DNA of 64,000 bases, from the NCBI GenBank assembly GCA_963628035.1, contig CAVGED010000096.1, positions 1 through 64,000 of the forward strand, in the 5' to 3' direction. Shown here piece by piece: positions 53,070 through 61,792 of this stretch (within the stretch, counting starts at the first letter, position 1; each line of letters opens with the position of its first letter). The notes under the pieces are model-generated. The model did no database searches. It had not been told where the DNA came from and worked only from the letters and a program-made list of their open reading frames with translations. The stretch comes from 14-2 sp963628035. Its GTDB lineage: Bacteria; Bacillota; Clostridia; Lachnospirales; Lachnospiraceae. The translations under genes and the position numbers were made by a program.

Positions 53070-54473
53070 TCACTCATGCACGCTTATTTCCTTATCACTT
53101 CTTATCCGGGCAAGCGCGCCTTTCAGCTCTCCCAGATAGGACAGCGAACCAAAGGCCAGGATCATGGGCTTATGGAGCTGCCCCTCTTCTGTCATCTGTC
53201 CGGCATCCTGCACTGCTGCTTCAAGTGCTTCTCTGACACTGGCTGCACACTGTACGTTTCCATGATACTTTCCCGCCTCCGCACACAGAATCTCGCCCGG
53301 CAATCCCCGGGGGCCCGGCGGTGTCACGGTGTACACCTTCTCCGCCATAGGCAGCATCACAGACAGCATCTTCTCGTGCTCCTTGTCCTTAAACACTCCT
53401 ATTATATATATTATTTTGCGATTTGTAAAACCCAATTTCAATGTTTCCAGCAGTTTTTTCGCTGCATCCTCGTTATGGGCGCCATCGATAACCACAAGCA
53501 GCGACCGGCTTATCACCTCAAATCTTCCCGGCCAGACCGTATTGCGCAAAGCTGCCCGGATGGTATCGTCCCCGATTGAGAATCCGCTGCCGTTCAGTCG
53601 GTGAATCGCCTGGATCGCGCAGACAGCATTTTCCGGCTGATACGCTCCCATGAGCGAGAGCTTCAGATTCGGAAACTCCTCCCAGTCGAAGACCAGATAT
53701 CCATCCTCATAGCGGAGATTCTGAATCCCTCCTGTGTCCTCTGCCATCAAAGCCGCCTCCTTATCGGTGCGCCATGGCTCTATTGCCCCATTTGGCATGC
53801 CGCCGTCCGCCAGCACCAGATCCGCGTGTTTTTCCCTGCAGATTGTCCTTAAAACCTCGTACACCTCCGGCTCCTGTCTTGCTGTCACTACCGGGCAGCC
53901 CTCCTTGATGATCCCCGCCTTCTGAGCCGCAATCTCGGAAAGCGTGTTGCCCAGAAACGCCATATGATCCATACTGATGGAAGTAATGACACTCAAAAGC
54001 GGCTTTTTGATAATATTTGTTGCATCCAGTGCCCCACCCATTCCTGTCTCTAAGATCACCACCTGACAGTCTTCCCGATAAAACCACAGGAAAGCCAGTG
54101 CTGTCTCAATCTCAAACAACGTAGGGTGCGGCAGGCCCCGTCCGGTCAACCGCCCGCAGGCCTCTGCGATCTCAGACAGGGTGGCACGGTACGCTTCCTT
54201 ATTTATATATACACCATTGATCTGATAGCGCTCCTCCTCACAGAATACTGCCGGGGAGCTGTAGCGTCCAACGCGGCAGCCGGACATCCGAAGGATCTGC
54301 TCCAGCATGGCGCAGACGGATCCCTTGCCGTTGGTTCCTGCCACATGGATGACAGCCAGCTTCTCCTGTATGTTCCCCAGCTCCTCCATCAGATTTCTCA
54401 TGTTTGCAAGACCGGGTACGCTGCCCAGAGCTCTTGCTTTTTCCAAAAATAGATCCAACTCTTTTTCCATCAT
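53070..54473 (-). CDS. folC: folylpolyglutamate synthase / dihydrofolate synthase
   Basis: Adds glutamate to dihydropteroate and polyglutamate tails to folates. 467 residues: P-loop VAGTNGKGSVCAML, ETGMGGALDATN and the C-terminal DGAHNEDA. First gene of the run folC-folE-folP-folBK-MTHFR-metH; I did not find a convincing promoter in front of it. Confidence 0.97.
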   Translation of the reverse strand: MMEKELDLFLEKARALGSVPGLANMRNLMEELGNIQEKLAVIHVAGTNGKGSVCAMLEQILRMSGCRVGRYSSPAVFCEEERYQINGVYINKEAYRATLSEIAEACGRLTGRGLPHPTLFEIETALAFLWFYREDCQVVILETGMGGALDATNIIKKPLLSVITSISMDHMAFLGNTLSEIAAQKAGIIKEGCPVVTARQEPEVYEVLRTICREKHADLVLADGGMPNGAIEPWRTDKEAALMAEDTGGIQNLRYEDGYLVFDWEEFPNLKLSLMGAYQPENAVCAIQAIHRLNGSGFSIGDDTIRAALRNTVWPGRFEVISRSLLVVIDGAHNEDAAKKLLETLKLGFTNRKIIYIIGVFKDKEHEKMLSVMLPMAEKVYTVTPPGPRGLPGEILCAEAGKYHGNVQCAASVREALEAAVQDAGQMTEEGQLHKPMILAFGSLSYLGELKGALARIRSDKEISVHE

Positions 54474-54545
54474 AAAAAATTTCCCTAATTTCTGTAGATT
54501 TCCTTAATAATTCTTATTGAAAACATAAAAAATGCATTTTATAGG

Positions 54546-54574
54546 TTGACTTTTCTCCTCAATTAGACTAATCT
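54546..54574 (+). promoter_or_regulatory. candidate sigma-A promoter of the LtaS-like gene
   Basis: TTGACT, 17 bp, TAATCT. A second candidate further down is GTTCAC, 16 bp, TATAAT (54615-54642), so the start point is uncertain. Confidence 0.55.
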
Positions 54575-54593
54575 GTGCTATGTGAGAAACATA

Positions 54594-54621
54594 TTCATAG
54601 TTTGTTCACATATCGTTCACA
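54594..54621 (+). promoter_or_regulatory. three hexamer direct repeats at exact 11-bp spacing (PHO-box-like)
   Basis: TTCATA (54594), TTCACA (54605) and TTCACA (54616), each 11 bp apart, as expected for OmpR/PhoB-type response regulators binding one helix face. They sit between two possible promoters of the LtaS-like gene. Confidence 0.5.
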
Positions 54622-54721
54622 AATCATTTTTTACACTATAATAATAAAGGATGATGAAATTATGCACAATACTATTTTTTCAAAAATAAATAATTTCTTC
54701 CTTCGCAGAAAGGAAGCTCGC

Positions 54722-56761
54722 ATGAATAAAGAGAAAAAACACTGGATCGCCCCGGAGAAGAAGGAGAAGGTGATCGGCTTTCTGAACCGCTGGTCGCTTC
54801 TGTTCCACGTGTTACTGGCCTGCGCCATCTGCTTCGTCATCGAATGGGTTTCACGCCATTCCTTTACCGAAGCGTTTTCCTTCATGTTTGACCGGAGCCT
54901 GGTGTTCCTCTACAATTCACTGCTGGTATTCGCGTCCCTGGCGTTGGTATACCTGTTCCGCCGCCGCTGCCTGATGCGCTGTCTGATCAGCATACTGTGG
55001 CTGCTCCTGGGAACTATCAACGGCTGCGTGCTCTTAAAGCGTGTGACGCCCTTCAGCTATACGGATCTGAAGATGGTTAAGGATCTGCTGACTATGCAGA
55101 GTAATTATTTCAATCGAACCGAAGAAACCATGGTTATTGTGGGACTCTCTCTGGTGGCGGTTGCACTGGTACTTCTCTGGATCAAGGGACCGAAATTCCA
55201 GGGTAAGCCCAGACGGCTGGCCAGTCTTCTGGCACTTGGCTCCATGGTGTTCCTCATTCCTATGGTGACGAATGCCGCCGTCAGCGGCAACGTACTGGCC
55301 AGTTACTTCGAGAATCTGGCGCAGGGCTATGCCGACTATGGCTTTGTCTACAGCTTCTCTGCCAGTGTGGTGGATCGCGGTATGAGCAAGCCCAGAGATT
55401 ACAGCGAGGAGAAGATCGACGAGATCATGGATTCCATCAAGACGGAGGATACCGTTGTCACAGAGGATATGCCTAATATCATCTGCGTACTGCTGGAGTC
55501 CTTCATCGATCCTTATGAGATCAACTTCTTAAATTACAGCGAGGATCCTGTTCCCAACTTCCATGCGCTGTATGATAACTATACTTCCGGTCACCTCCAG
55601 GTGCCGGTGGTAGGCGCGGGAACCGCCAACACGGAATTTGAAGTTCTCACCGGTATGGGAATGAAATTCTTCGGACTTGGGGAATATCCTTACAAGACTA
55701 TTTTAAAGACCAACACCTGCGAAAGCTTCGCCGGGGACTTGCACAACCTGGGCTACGGCACTCATGTGGTACATAACAATGGCGGTAACTTCTACAGCCG
55801 TGCCAATGCCTTCGCCCAGATGGGCTTTGACAGCTTCACCAGCAAGGAAATGATCAACATCCAGGAATGGACGCCCCTTGGCACCTGGCCTACAGACAAC
55901 TGCCTCATCGACGAGACAAGGAAGTCCTTAGATGCCACTCCGGGTCAGCCGGACTTCACCTACACCATCACCGTACAGGGTCACGGCAGCTATCCTACCG
56001 AGCGGGTTATCGAGAATCCTGAGATTCTGGTGAGCGGCGCACCCACCGAGGAAGAGAACTACCAGTGGGAATATTACATCAACGAGATCCACGAGGTGGA
56101 CAAATTCATCGGCAATCTGCTGGCTATGCTGGAGGAGCGTGACGAGAAGACCATCGTTGTATTCTTCGGTGATCATCTGCCTACTATGGGACTTACAGAA
56201 GAAGACATGGCCACCGGCAGTCTCTTCCAGACAAAATATATCACCTGGAACAATTTCGGTCTTGCGAAGAACGACAAGGATCTGACATCCTTCCAGTTGA
56301 TGCCCTACGTCCTGGATCAGCTTGGAATCCACGAAGGAACCATGACATCCTTCCATCAGGCCAACCAGTATAACGTAACAGCGGAATATACAACGAACAT
56401 GGAACTGCTGCAGTACGATATCCTGTATGCAAATCGGTATGCGTATGGCGAAGAGGACTTATACCCCGCTTCTGATCTGGTGATGGGTGTTGATGATATC
56501 ATCCTCACCTCTGTAGAACCGGCCGGAAATTATCTGTATGTGATGGGCGAGAACTTCACCCCCTGGAGCCGGGTATTTGTGAATGGTGAAAAGATGTCTA
56601 CTACCTTTATCAGTTCTACCCAGCTGCAGATCAAGATGGAGGTTCTGAACGAAGGAGACAATACGATTCTTGTAAACCAGATGGGCTCCAGCAACACGGT
56701 ATTCCGAAGCTCCAATGAGGTGATATACCATTATATTGATACCGAGAATTTATCAGAATAA
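54722..56761 (+). CDS. LtaS-like phosphoglycerol transferase with C-terminal IPT/TIG domain
   Basis: 679 residues from the ATG at 54722 (AAAGGA seven bases upstream; ATG 54662 is an alternative adding 20 basic residues). About five membrane helices (~20-185) are followed by an extracellular sulfatase-fold domain: metal Glu in LLESF (~259), catalytic Thr in GAGTANTE (~301), Asp/His in FFGDHLP (~484-485), positions nearly identical to S. aureus LtaS (E255, T300, D475, H476). Residues ~593-671 form an extra domain (SVEPAGNYLYVMGENF, VFVNGE, SSTQLQIKM) that looks like an IPT/TIG immunoglobulin-like fold, not usual in LtaS. Likely makes glycerol-phosphate polymers or modifies glycans. Confidence 0.9.
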   Translation: MNKEKKHWIAPEKKEKVIGFLNRWSLLFHVLLACAICFVIEWVSRHSFTEAFSFMFDRSLVFLYNSLLVFASLALVYLFRRRCLMRCLISILWLLLGTINGCVLLKRVTPFSYTDLKMVKDLLTMQSNYFNRTEETMVIVGLSLVAVALVLLWIKGPKFQGKPRRLASLLALGSMVFLIPMVTNAAVSGNVLASYFENLAQGYADYGFVYSFSASVVDRGMSKPRDYSEEKIDEIMDSIKTEDTVVTEDMPNIICVLLESFIDPYEINFLNYSEDPVPNFHALYDNYTSGHLQVPVVGAGTANTEFEVLTGMGMKFFGLGEYPYKTILKTNTCESFAGDLHNLGYGTHVVHNNGGNFYSRANAFAQMGFDSFTSKEMINIQEWTPLGTWPTDNCLIDETRKSLDATPGQPDFTYTITVQGHGSYPTERVIENPEILVSGAPTEEENYQWEYYINEIHEVDKFIGNLLAMLEERDEKTIVVFFGDHLPTMGLTEEDMATGSLFQTKYITWNNFGLAKNDKDLTSFQLMPYVLDQLGIHEGTMTSFHQANQYNVTAEYTTNMELLQYDILYANRYAYGEEDLYPASDLVMGVDDIILTSVEPAGNYLYVMGENFTPWSRVFVNGEKMSTTFISSTQLQIKMEVLNEGDNTILVNQMGSSNTVFRSSNEVIYHYIDTENLSE

Positions 56762-56777
56762 GAAATCCATAAAAAGA

Positions 56778-56816
56778 ACCGGGGAAAGAGTTATCTTCTC
56801 TCCCCGGTATTTTTTT
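56778..56816. terminator. bidirectional terminator between the LtaS-like gene and parC
   Basis: ACCGGGGA / TCCCCGGT stem with extra AGAG/CTCT pairing, followed by seven T on the plus strand and by TTCTTTTT on the minus strand. Confidence 0.88.
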
Positions 56817-56878
56817 GCTGTGTAACAGTTCGGCCAGGCCGAAGAAGAATAGCAAATCTTGACCCAGGCCACCTTCTC

Positions 56879-59125
56879 TTACTTCTTCACGCCCTTGGTA
56901 TCCCGGTTTCCAACTCTCAGCCGATTTAAGGATACCTCCTTATCCTTATAGGTAATGGTGCGCTCTTCCTGCTCGTTAAGAAGGTACACGGCCTCCAGCC
57001 GATCCTTCTCCGCCAGCTTGATCCCACGGACACCTACTGCCCCCTTCTTCTTCTCAGGAACATCTGTGGCGGCAAACCGAAGGAACATTCCCTTCTCCGT
57101 CTGCAGCACGATGCTATCCGTCTCGCTCACCGGTCCAACGAAGAGCAGTGTATCCCCATCCAGAAGCTTGGTGACTGCCGTGGTCCGCTTGGCCACATCA
57201 AACTCCATGCCGTCCACCTGCTTCAGCATACCGCTGCTGCTGGCAAACAACAGCCTCCGTCCGATAAGATTCCCAAGGCTGGTGAGATAGATGACGTTCT
57301 CCTCGCTGCTGTTATAATTGCTGACATTGTCTATAGGCGTTCCCTTGTCCCGGAATCTTCCAAATGGCAGATCTGATATCTTCACCAGATGCTGCTGGCC
57401 GATATTTGTAAAAATACAAAGCTTGTCCGTGTTCATGCAGCGTATCTGATACCGGCTCTCCGCATCCGCCGCCTCCCGGTTCCGCTCATAAGTGGCAGCG
57501 TCCACCGTCTTGGCATAGCCGAAGCGATCTATGAGTACCACGACTTCCATCTCTTCCTGCTTCTTCTCCTCGTAGACAGCCTCCTCGGCGTTCTCGATGG
57601 CAGTTTTCCGCGGACGTCCATACTCCTTCTGATAGCTCTCCAGCTCCTTGATGATCACCTTGGCCATGGTTCCCCGGTTGCTTAAGATATCCTCGTACAG
57701 GGCGATATTCTTCAAGGTTGTATCGTGATCCTTCATCAAAGCCTCGATCTCCAGGCCGATCAGCTTGTAGAGACGCATTTCCAGAATGGCAGTCGCCTGA
57801 CGCTCGGTAAAACGCAGGAGTGTCGCCTGCTTCTGGGATATTCTGGACTTGAACTTGATATTCTCAACGTTCCCGGTAGTCAGGCAGTCCTTGGCATCCT
57901 TGATATTCTTACTGCCCCGCAGGATCTCGATGATCAGATCGATCACATCGCAGGCCTTGATCAAGCCCTCCTGGATCTCCTTCTTGTCCAGTTCCTTAGC
58001 AAGCAGCGTCTTGTACTTGCGGGTAGCCAGCACATACTGGAAGTTCACATGATGGCGGATGATGGGGATGATTCCCATTGTCTCCGGCCTTCCTTCTGCT
58101 ACCGCCAGCATATTGACACCGAAGGTGTCCTCCAGCCGGGTCTTCTTGTAAAGCATATTTTTCAGGTTCTCAACATCACAGCCCTTCTTCAGTTCCAGCA
58201 CAATGCGGATACCTTCCTTGGAGGACTGGTTGGAGATATCTACGATATCGCTGGTCTTCTTCTGCTCCACCAGCGCGTAAATATCATTCAGGAATTTGCC
58301 AATGTTGGCACCGATCATGGGATAGGGGATCTCCGTGATCACCAGACGATCCTTGCCGCCCTTGACCTGCTCCACCTCCACCTTTCCGCGGATCTTGATC
58401 TTGCCGATACCGATTTCATAGATGGACAAAAGCTCATCTTTATTCACCACGATACCGCCGGTGGGGAAGTCCGGCCCTTTGATATATTCCAGCATTTCTT
58501 GCGTGGTGATATCCGGGTTCCTCATGTAAGCCTTGACACCATCGATGACCTCAGCGAGATTATGCGGCGGTATGCTGGTCGCCATACCAACAGCGATTCC
58601 GTCCGCCCCGTTGACAAGGAGGTTTGGCACCTTCACCGGCAGCACCTCCGGCTCCTTCTCCGTCTCGTCGAAGTTCGGTACGAAGTCTACCACATCCTTG
58701 TCCAGATCCGCCAGATAAGCCTCCTGGGTGATCTTCGCAAGGCGCGCCTCCGTATAACGCATGGCCGCCGCCCCGTCCCCCTCGATGGAGCCGAAGTTGC
58801 CATGGCCGTCCACCAAGGGCTGCCCTTTCTTAAATTCCTGTGCCATCACCACCAGAGCCTCGTAGATGGAGCTGTCGCCGTGGGGATGGTATTTACCCAT
58901 GGTATCGCCCACGATACGGGCGCATTTTCGGTAGGGCTTGTCATAGCGGATGCCCAGCTCGTACATATCGTAAAGGGTTCTTCTCTGCACCGGCTTTAAG
59001 CCATCCCGCACGTCCGGAAGGGCACGGGAAATGATAACGCTCATGGCGTAATCAATGTAGGACTTCTGCATGATCTCGGAATATTCGGTGCGGATGATTC
59101 CTTCTTTTGCTTCCATTACTTCCAT
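56879..59125 (-). CDS. parC: DNA topoisomerase IV subunit A
   Basis: 748 residues. DGLKPVQRRTLYDM and the catalytic Tyr in AAAMRYTEARL are canonical; the C-terminal beta-pinwheel is short with no proper GyrA box (KKKGAVGVRG stands in its place), favouring ParC over GyrA. It follows parE by 73 bp. No dnaA, recF or gyrase context is present, which also supports topo IV. Confidence 0.92.
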   Translation of the reverse strand: MEVMEAKEGIIRTEYSEIMQKSYIDYAMSVIISRALPDVRDGLKPVQRRTLYDMYELGIRYDKPYRKCARIVGDTMGKYHPHGDSSIYEALVVMAQEFKKGQPLVDGHGNFGSIEGDGAAAMRYTEARLAKITQEAYLADLDKDVVDFVPNFDETEKEPEVLPVKVPNLLVNGADGIAVGMATSIPPHNLAEVIDGVKAYMRNPDITTQEMLEYIKGPDFPTGGIVVNKDELLSIYEIGIGKIKIRGKVEVEQVKGGKDRLVITEIPYPMIGANIGKFLNDIYALVEQKKTSDIVDISNQSSKEGIRIVLELKKGCDVENLKNMLYKKTRLEDTFGVNMLAVAEGRPETMGIIPIIRHHVNFQYVLATRKYKTLLAKELDKKEIQEGLIKACDVIDLIIEILRGSKNIKDAKDCLTTGNVENIKFKSRISQKQATLLRFTERQATAILEMRLYKLIGLEIEALMKDHDTTLKNIALYEDILSNRGTMAKVIIKELESYQKEYGRPRKTAIENAEEAVYEEKKQEEMEVVVLIDRFGYAKTVDAATYERNREAADAESRYQIRCMNTDKLCIFTNIGQQHLVKISDLPFGRFRDKGTPIDNVSNYNSSEENVIYLTSLGNLIGRRLLFASSSGMLKQVDGMEFDVAKRTTAVTKLLDGDTLLFVGPVSETDSIVLQTEKGMFLRFAATDVPEKKKGAVGVRGIKLAEKDRLEAVYLLNEQEERTITYKDKEVSLNRLRVGNRDTKGVKK

Positions 59126-59198
59126 AAAAGTGATTCCTTTCTATACTTGCACGTAAGTTTGCCACATAGATACCGCAACTGTCCGTTGCCATATTCAT

Positions 59199-61121
59199 TT
59201 ATATGTCAAGTTCTGCATCCCTTGCGTTTTCATATATAAATTGGCGTCTGGGCGGTACTTCGGTTCCCATTAACATCTCGGTTACATCGGAAGCCATGCG
59301 GGCGTCCTCAATCTCTACTTTTTTGAGAATCCTTGTCTTCGGATCCAGGGTGGTTTCCCAGAGCTGCTGGGGATCCATCTCACCGAGACCCTTGTAGCGC
59401 TGGAGGGTGAATGGGCCCTTATGCGTTTTCCGGTAGCGATCCAGGGCAACATCATCGTAGAGGTATTCCTCCTCGCCCTTAGAAGGCATAGCTTTATAGA
59501 GAGGCGGCATGGCGATGTAGATATGTCCCTCATAGATAAGCTCCGGCATAAAACGGTAGAACAAGGTCAGCAGCAGGGTGGAAATGTGTGCGCCGTCCAC
59601 GTCGGCATCGGCCATGATGATGATCTTGTCATAGCGCAGCTTCGTGATATCGAAGTCATTGCCGTAGCCTTCCGAGAAGCCGCAGCCGAAGGCGTTGATC
59701 ATGGTCTTGATCTCCGCGTTGGCTAAAACCTTGTCGATACTGGCCTTCTCTACATTCAGAATCTTACCACGGATGGGAAGGATGGCCTGGAAATTTCGGT
59801 CACGGGCAGTCTTGGCAGAGCCGCCTGCAGAATCTCCCTCTACAATGAAGATCTCGCAGATGGAGGCGTCCCGGCTCTCACAGTTCGCAAGCTTGCCGTT
59901 GGAGTCGAAGGAAAACTTCTGCTTGGTGAGAAGATTTGTCTTGGCCCGTTCCTCGGTACGGCGAATCTTGGCTGCCTTCTCCGCACAACCGATGACCTTC
60001 TTCAAGGTCTCAAGATTCTTATCAAAATAGAGCTGGATCTCGTCTCCGGTGATCTTGCCGGTGACCCTGGCCGCATCCTGGTTGTCCAGCTTGGTCTTGG
60101 TCTGCCCTTCAAAGCGGGGTGCCGGGTGCTTTATGGAGACCACCGCCGTCATACCATTACGGACGTCCGTTCCGGTGAAATTGGCATCCTTCTCCTTTAA
60201 TATTCCCAGCTCTCTGGCATAGTTATTGATAACGGTAGTAAAGATCGTCTTAAATCCGGTGAGGTGCGTGCCTCCCTCCGCATTGTAGATGTTGTTGCAG
60301 AAGCCCAGCACATTTTCATGAAATTCGTTGGTATACTGGAAGGCAGCTTCCATGGTGATTCCTTCGCTCTCTCCCTTAAAATAGATCACGTCGGTAACGG
60401 CCTCGTTATTTTTATTCAGATCCTTCACAAAACCGATGATGCCGTCAGGCTCATGGAATTCGATATGCTCCTTCTCCGGTCCACGCTTGTCCTCATAGAT
60501 GATCTTCAGCTTGGGATTCAGATAAGCAGTCTCGTGGAGACGGCTCTTGACCTCGTCCTCCTTGAATCTTGTCTTCTCAAAGATCTCAGGATCGGGCAGG
60601 AAATTAATCCGAGAGCCTGTCTTCTTCGTCTTGCCGATCTTGGGAAGCAGACCATCCTCCAGTTCAATGACCGGAACACCGCGCTCATAGCGGTCGTGAT
60701 GGATATAGCCATCCTGGCTCACCTGAAGATCCAGATAGGTGGACAGTGCATTCACCACAGAAGAACCCACGCCGTGAAGTCCTCCGCTGGTCTTATACGC
60801 CCCTTCCTCGAATTTACCTCCGGCATGAAGTGTGGTGAATACCAGCCGTGCCGCCGACATGCCCTTCTCATGCATGCCAACCGGAATTCCACGTCCATTA
60901 TCCTCCACCGTGCAGGAGCCGTCCGCCTCCAGTGTCACCCAGATGGTATCACAGGCCCCGGCCAGATGCTCATCCACAGAGTTGTCCACGATCTCATAGA
61001 TCAGGTGGTTCAAACCCTTCCTGGAGACACTGCCGATGTACATCCCCGGCCGCTTGCGCACCGCCTCAAGCCCTTCCAATACGGAGATACTGCTGGCGTC
61101 ATAGGTTTGGTTCTTTGCCAT
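59199..61121 (-). CDS. parE: DNA topoisomerase IV subunit B
   Basis: 640 residues. GHKL ATPase (NSVDEHLAG, DNGRGIPVGMHE, GGLHGVGSSVVNALS), transducer, and Toprim (EGDSAGGSAKTARDR, MADADVDGAHI). The tail EVPPRRQFIYENA is ParE/GyrB-like. The ATG at 61121 has AAAGGA nine bases upstream. Pairing with a parC-type partner decides the name. Confidence 0.92.
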   Translation of the reverse strand: MAKNQTYDASSISVLEGLEAVRKRPGMYIGSVSRKGLNHLIYEIVDNSVDEHLAGACDTIWVTLEADGSCTVEDNGRGIPVGMHEKGMSAARLVFTTLHAGGKFEEGAYKTSGGLHGVGSSVVNALSTYLDLQVSQDGYIHHDRYERGVPVIELEDGLLPKIGKTKKTGSRINFLPDPEIFEKTRFKEDEVKSRLHETAYLNPKLKIIYEDKRGPEKEHIEFHEPDGIIGFVKDLNKNNEAVTDVIYFKGESEGITMEAAFQYTNEFHENVLGFCNNIYNAEGGTHLTGFKTIFTTVINNYARELGILKEKDANFTGTDVRNGMTAVVSIKHPAPRFEGQTKTKLDNQDAARVTGKITGDEIQLYFDKNLETLKKVIGCAEKAAKIRRTEERAKTNLLTKQKFSFDSNGKLANCESRDASICEIFIVEGDSAGGSAKTARDRNFQAILPIRGKILNVEKASIDKVLANAEIKTMINAFGCGFSEGYGNDFDITKLRYDKIIIMADADVDGAHISTLLLTLFYRFMPELIYEGHIYIAMPPLYKAMPSKGEEEYLYDDVALDRYRKTHKGPFTLQRYKGLGEMDPQQLWETTLDPKTRILKKVEIEDARMASDVTEMLMGTEVPPRRQFIYENARDAELDI

Positions 61122-61176
61122 GTCTGTCGTTCCTTTCAACTATTACAGAATATTTGTTCGTACTCATTATTTTTTC

Positions 61177-61205
61177 AGTATACCACAAGATGTGGTATTT
61201 TGCAA
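61177..61205 (-). promoter_or_regulatory. parEC promoter with a dyad operator filling the spacer
   Basis: TTGCAA, 17 bp, TATACT on the minus strand. The perfect dyad ATACCACA-AGA-TGTGGTAT (61180-61198) occupies the spacer and part of the -10, an ideal repressor site. Confidence 0.75.
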
Positions 61206-61243
61206 AAGAAAAATCCCCGACTGTATTGCCGCACAGCCGGAGA
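61205..61243 (-). terminator. terminator of the fucI-fucU operon
   Basis: On the minus strand CTCCGGCTGT pairs with ACAGTCGGGG (two G-U pairs) around GCGGCAAT, followed by ATTTTTCTTTT. Confidence 0.85.
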
Positions 61244-61272
61244 ATTCTTATTTGTTCCTATACATTTTTTCT

Positions 61273-61713
61273 TCACTCCACCACTACGCCCTTCTGCAGC
61301 ATGATATTGGCGTACAGGGCAGACTCCCCGGTGGCAATGATGGCGTACGCCTTCTTAGCCTCTTCATAGAACTGAAACCGCTCGATCTGCCCGATACATG
61401 CTTTACCACGGGAATCATAGTGCTCCACGATCTCCTGATACGTATCCCAGATAGGCGTCTCTACATTATCACCCTTCATGACCTCCATCAGATTCACCGG
61501 ATGCTCTACGTAGGTGTCCAGCGGGAACACCTTAAGGATAGCATCTAAGAGCTCCGGCACACCGTGTCCGTCACAGCGGATGACGATGGCATCCTTTCCC
61601 ATGGTCTCCGCCGGAAAATTACCGTCGGAGATAACCAGGCGGTCGCTGTGTCCCATCTCGCATAATACCTTTAAGAGTTCGGGGGATAAGATTTTGGGTA
61701 TTCCTTTTAACAT
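61273..61713 (-). CDS. fucU: L-fucose mutarotase (RbsD/FucU family)
   Basis: Interconverts fucose anomers to feed FucI. 146 residues from the ATG at 61713 (GGAGG six bases away): LKGIPKILSPELLKVL, the catalytic MGHSDRLVISDGNFP and C-terminal ALYANIMLQKGV match. It follows fucI by 79 bp. Confidence 0.95.
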   Translation of the reverse strand: MLKGIPKILSPELLKVLCEMGHSDRLVISDGNFPAETMGKDAIVIRCDGHGVPELLDAILKVFPLDTYVEHPVNLMEVMKGDNVETPIWDTYQEIVEHYDSRGKACIGQIERFQFYEEAKKAYAIIATGESALYANIMLQKGVVVE

Positions 61714-61792
61714 TTGTTGCCTCCTACCATAAGTTTTGGCAAGGGCGATGCCTGCCTTCACATTCACCGCCCTTGATCATTTCTTTATTTTC

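Noticed and set aside
54474..54545. folate (THF) riboswitch or other metabolite riboswitch before folC
   Set aside because: The short A/T-rich leader shows no multi-stem conserved core; no T-box or SAM riboswitch was seen in front of the met genes either, which are internal to the operon.
61180..61198. NrdR box at parE
   Set aside because: The dyad has a 3-nt centre and odd length, whereas the NrdR box is an even-length 16-mer; kept only as an unidentified operator.
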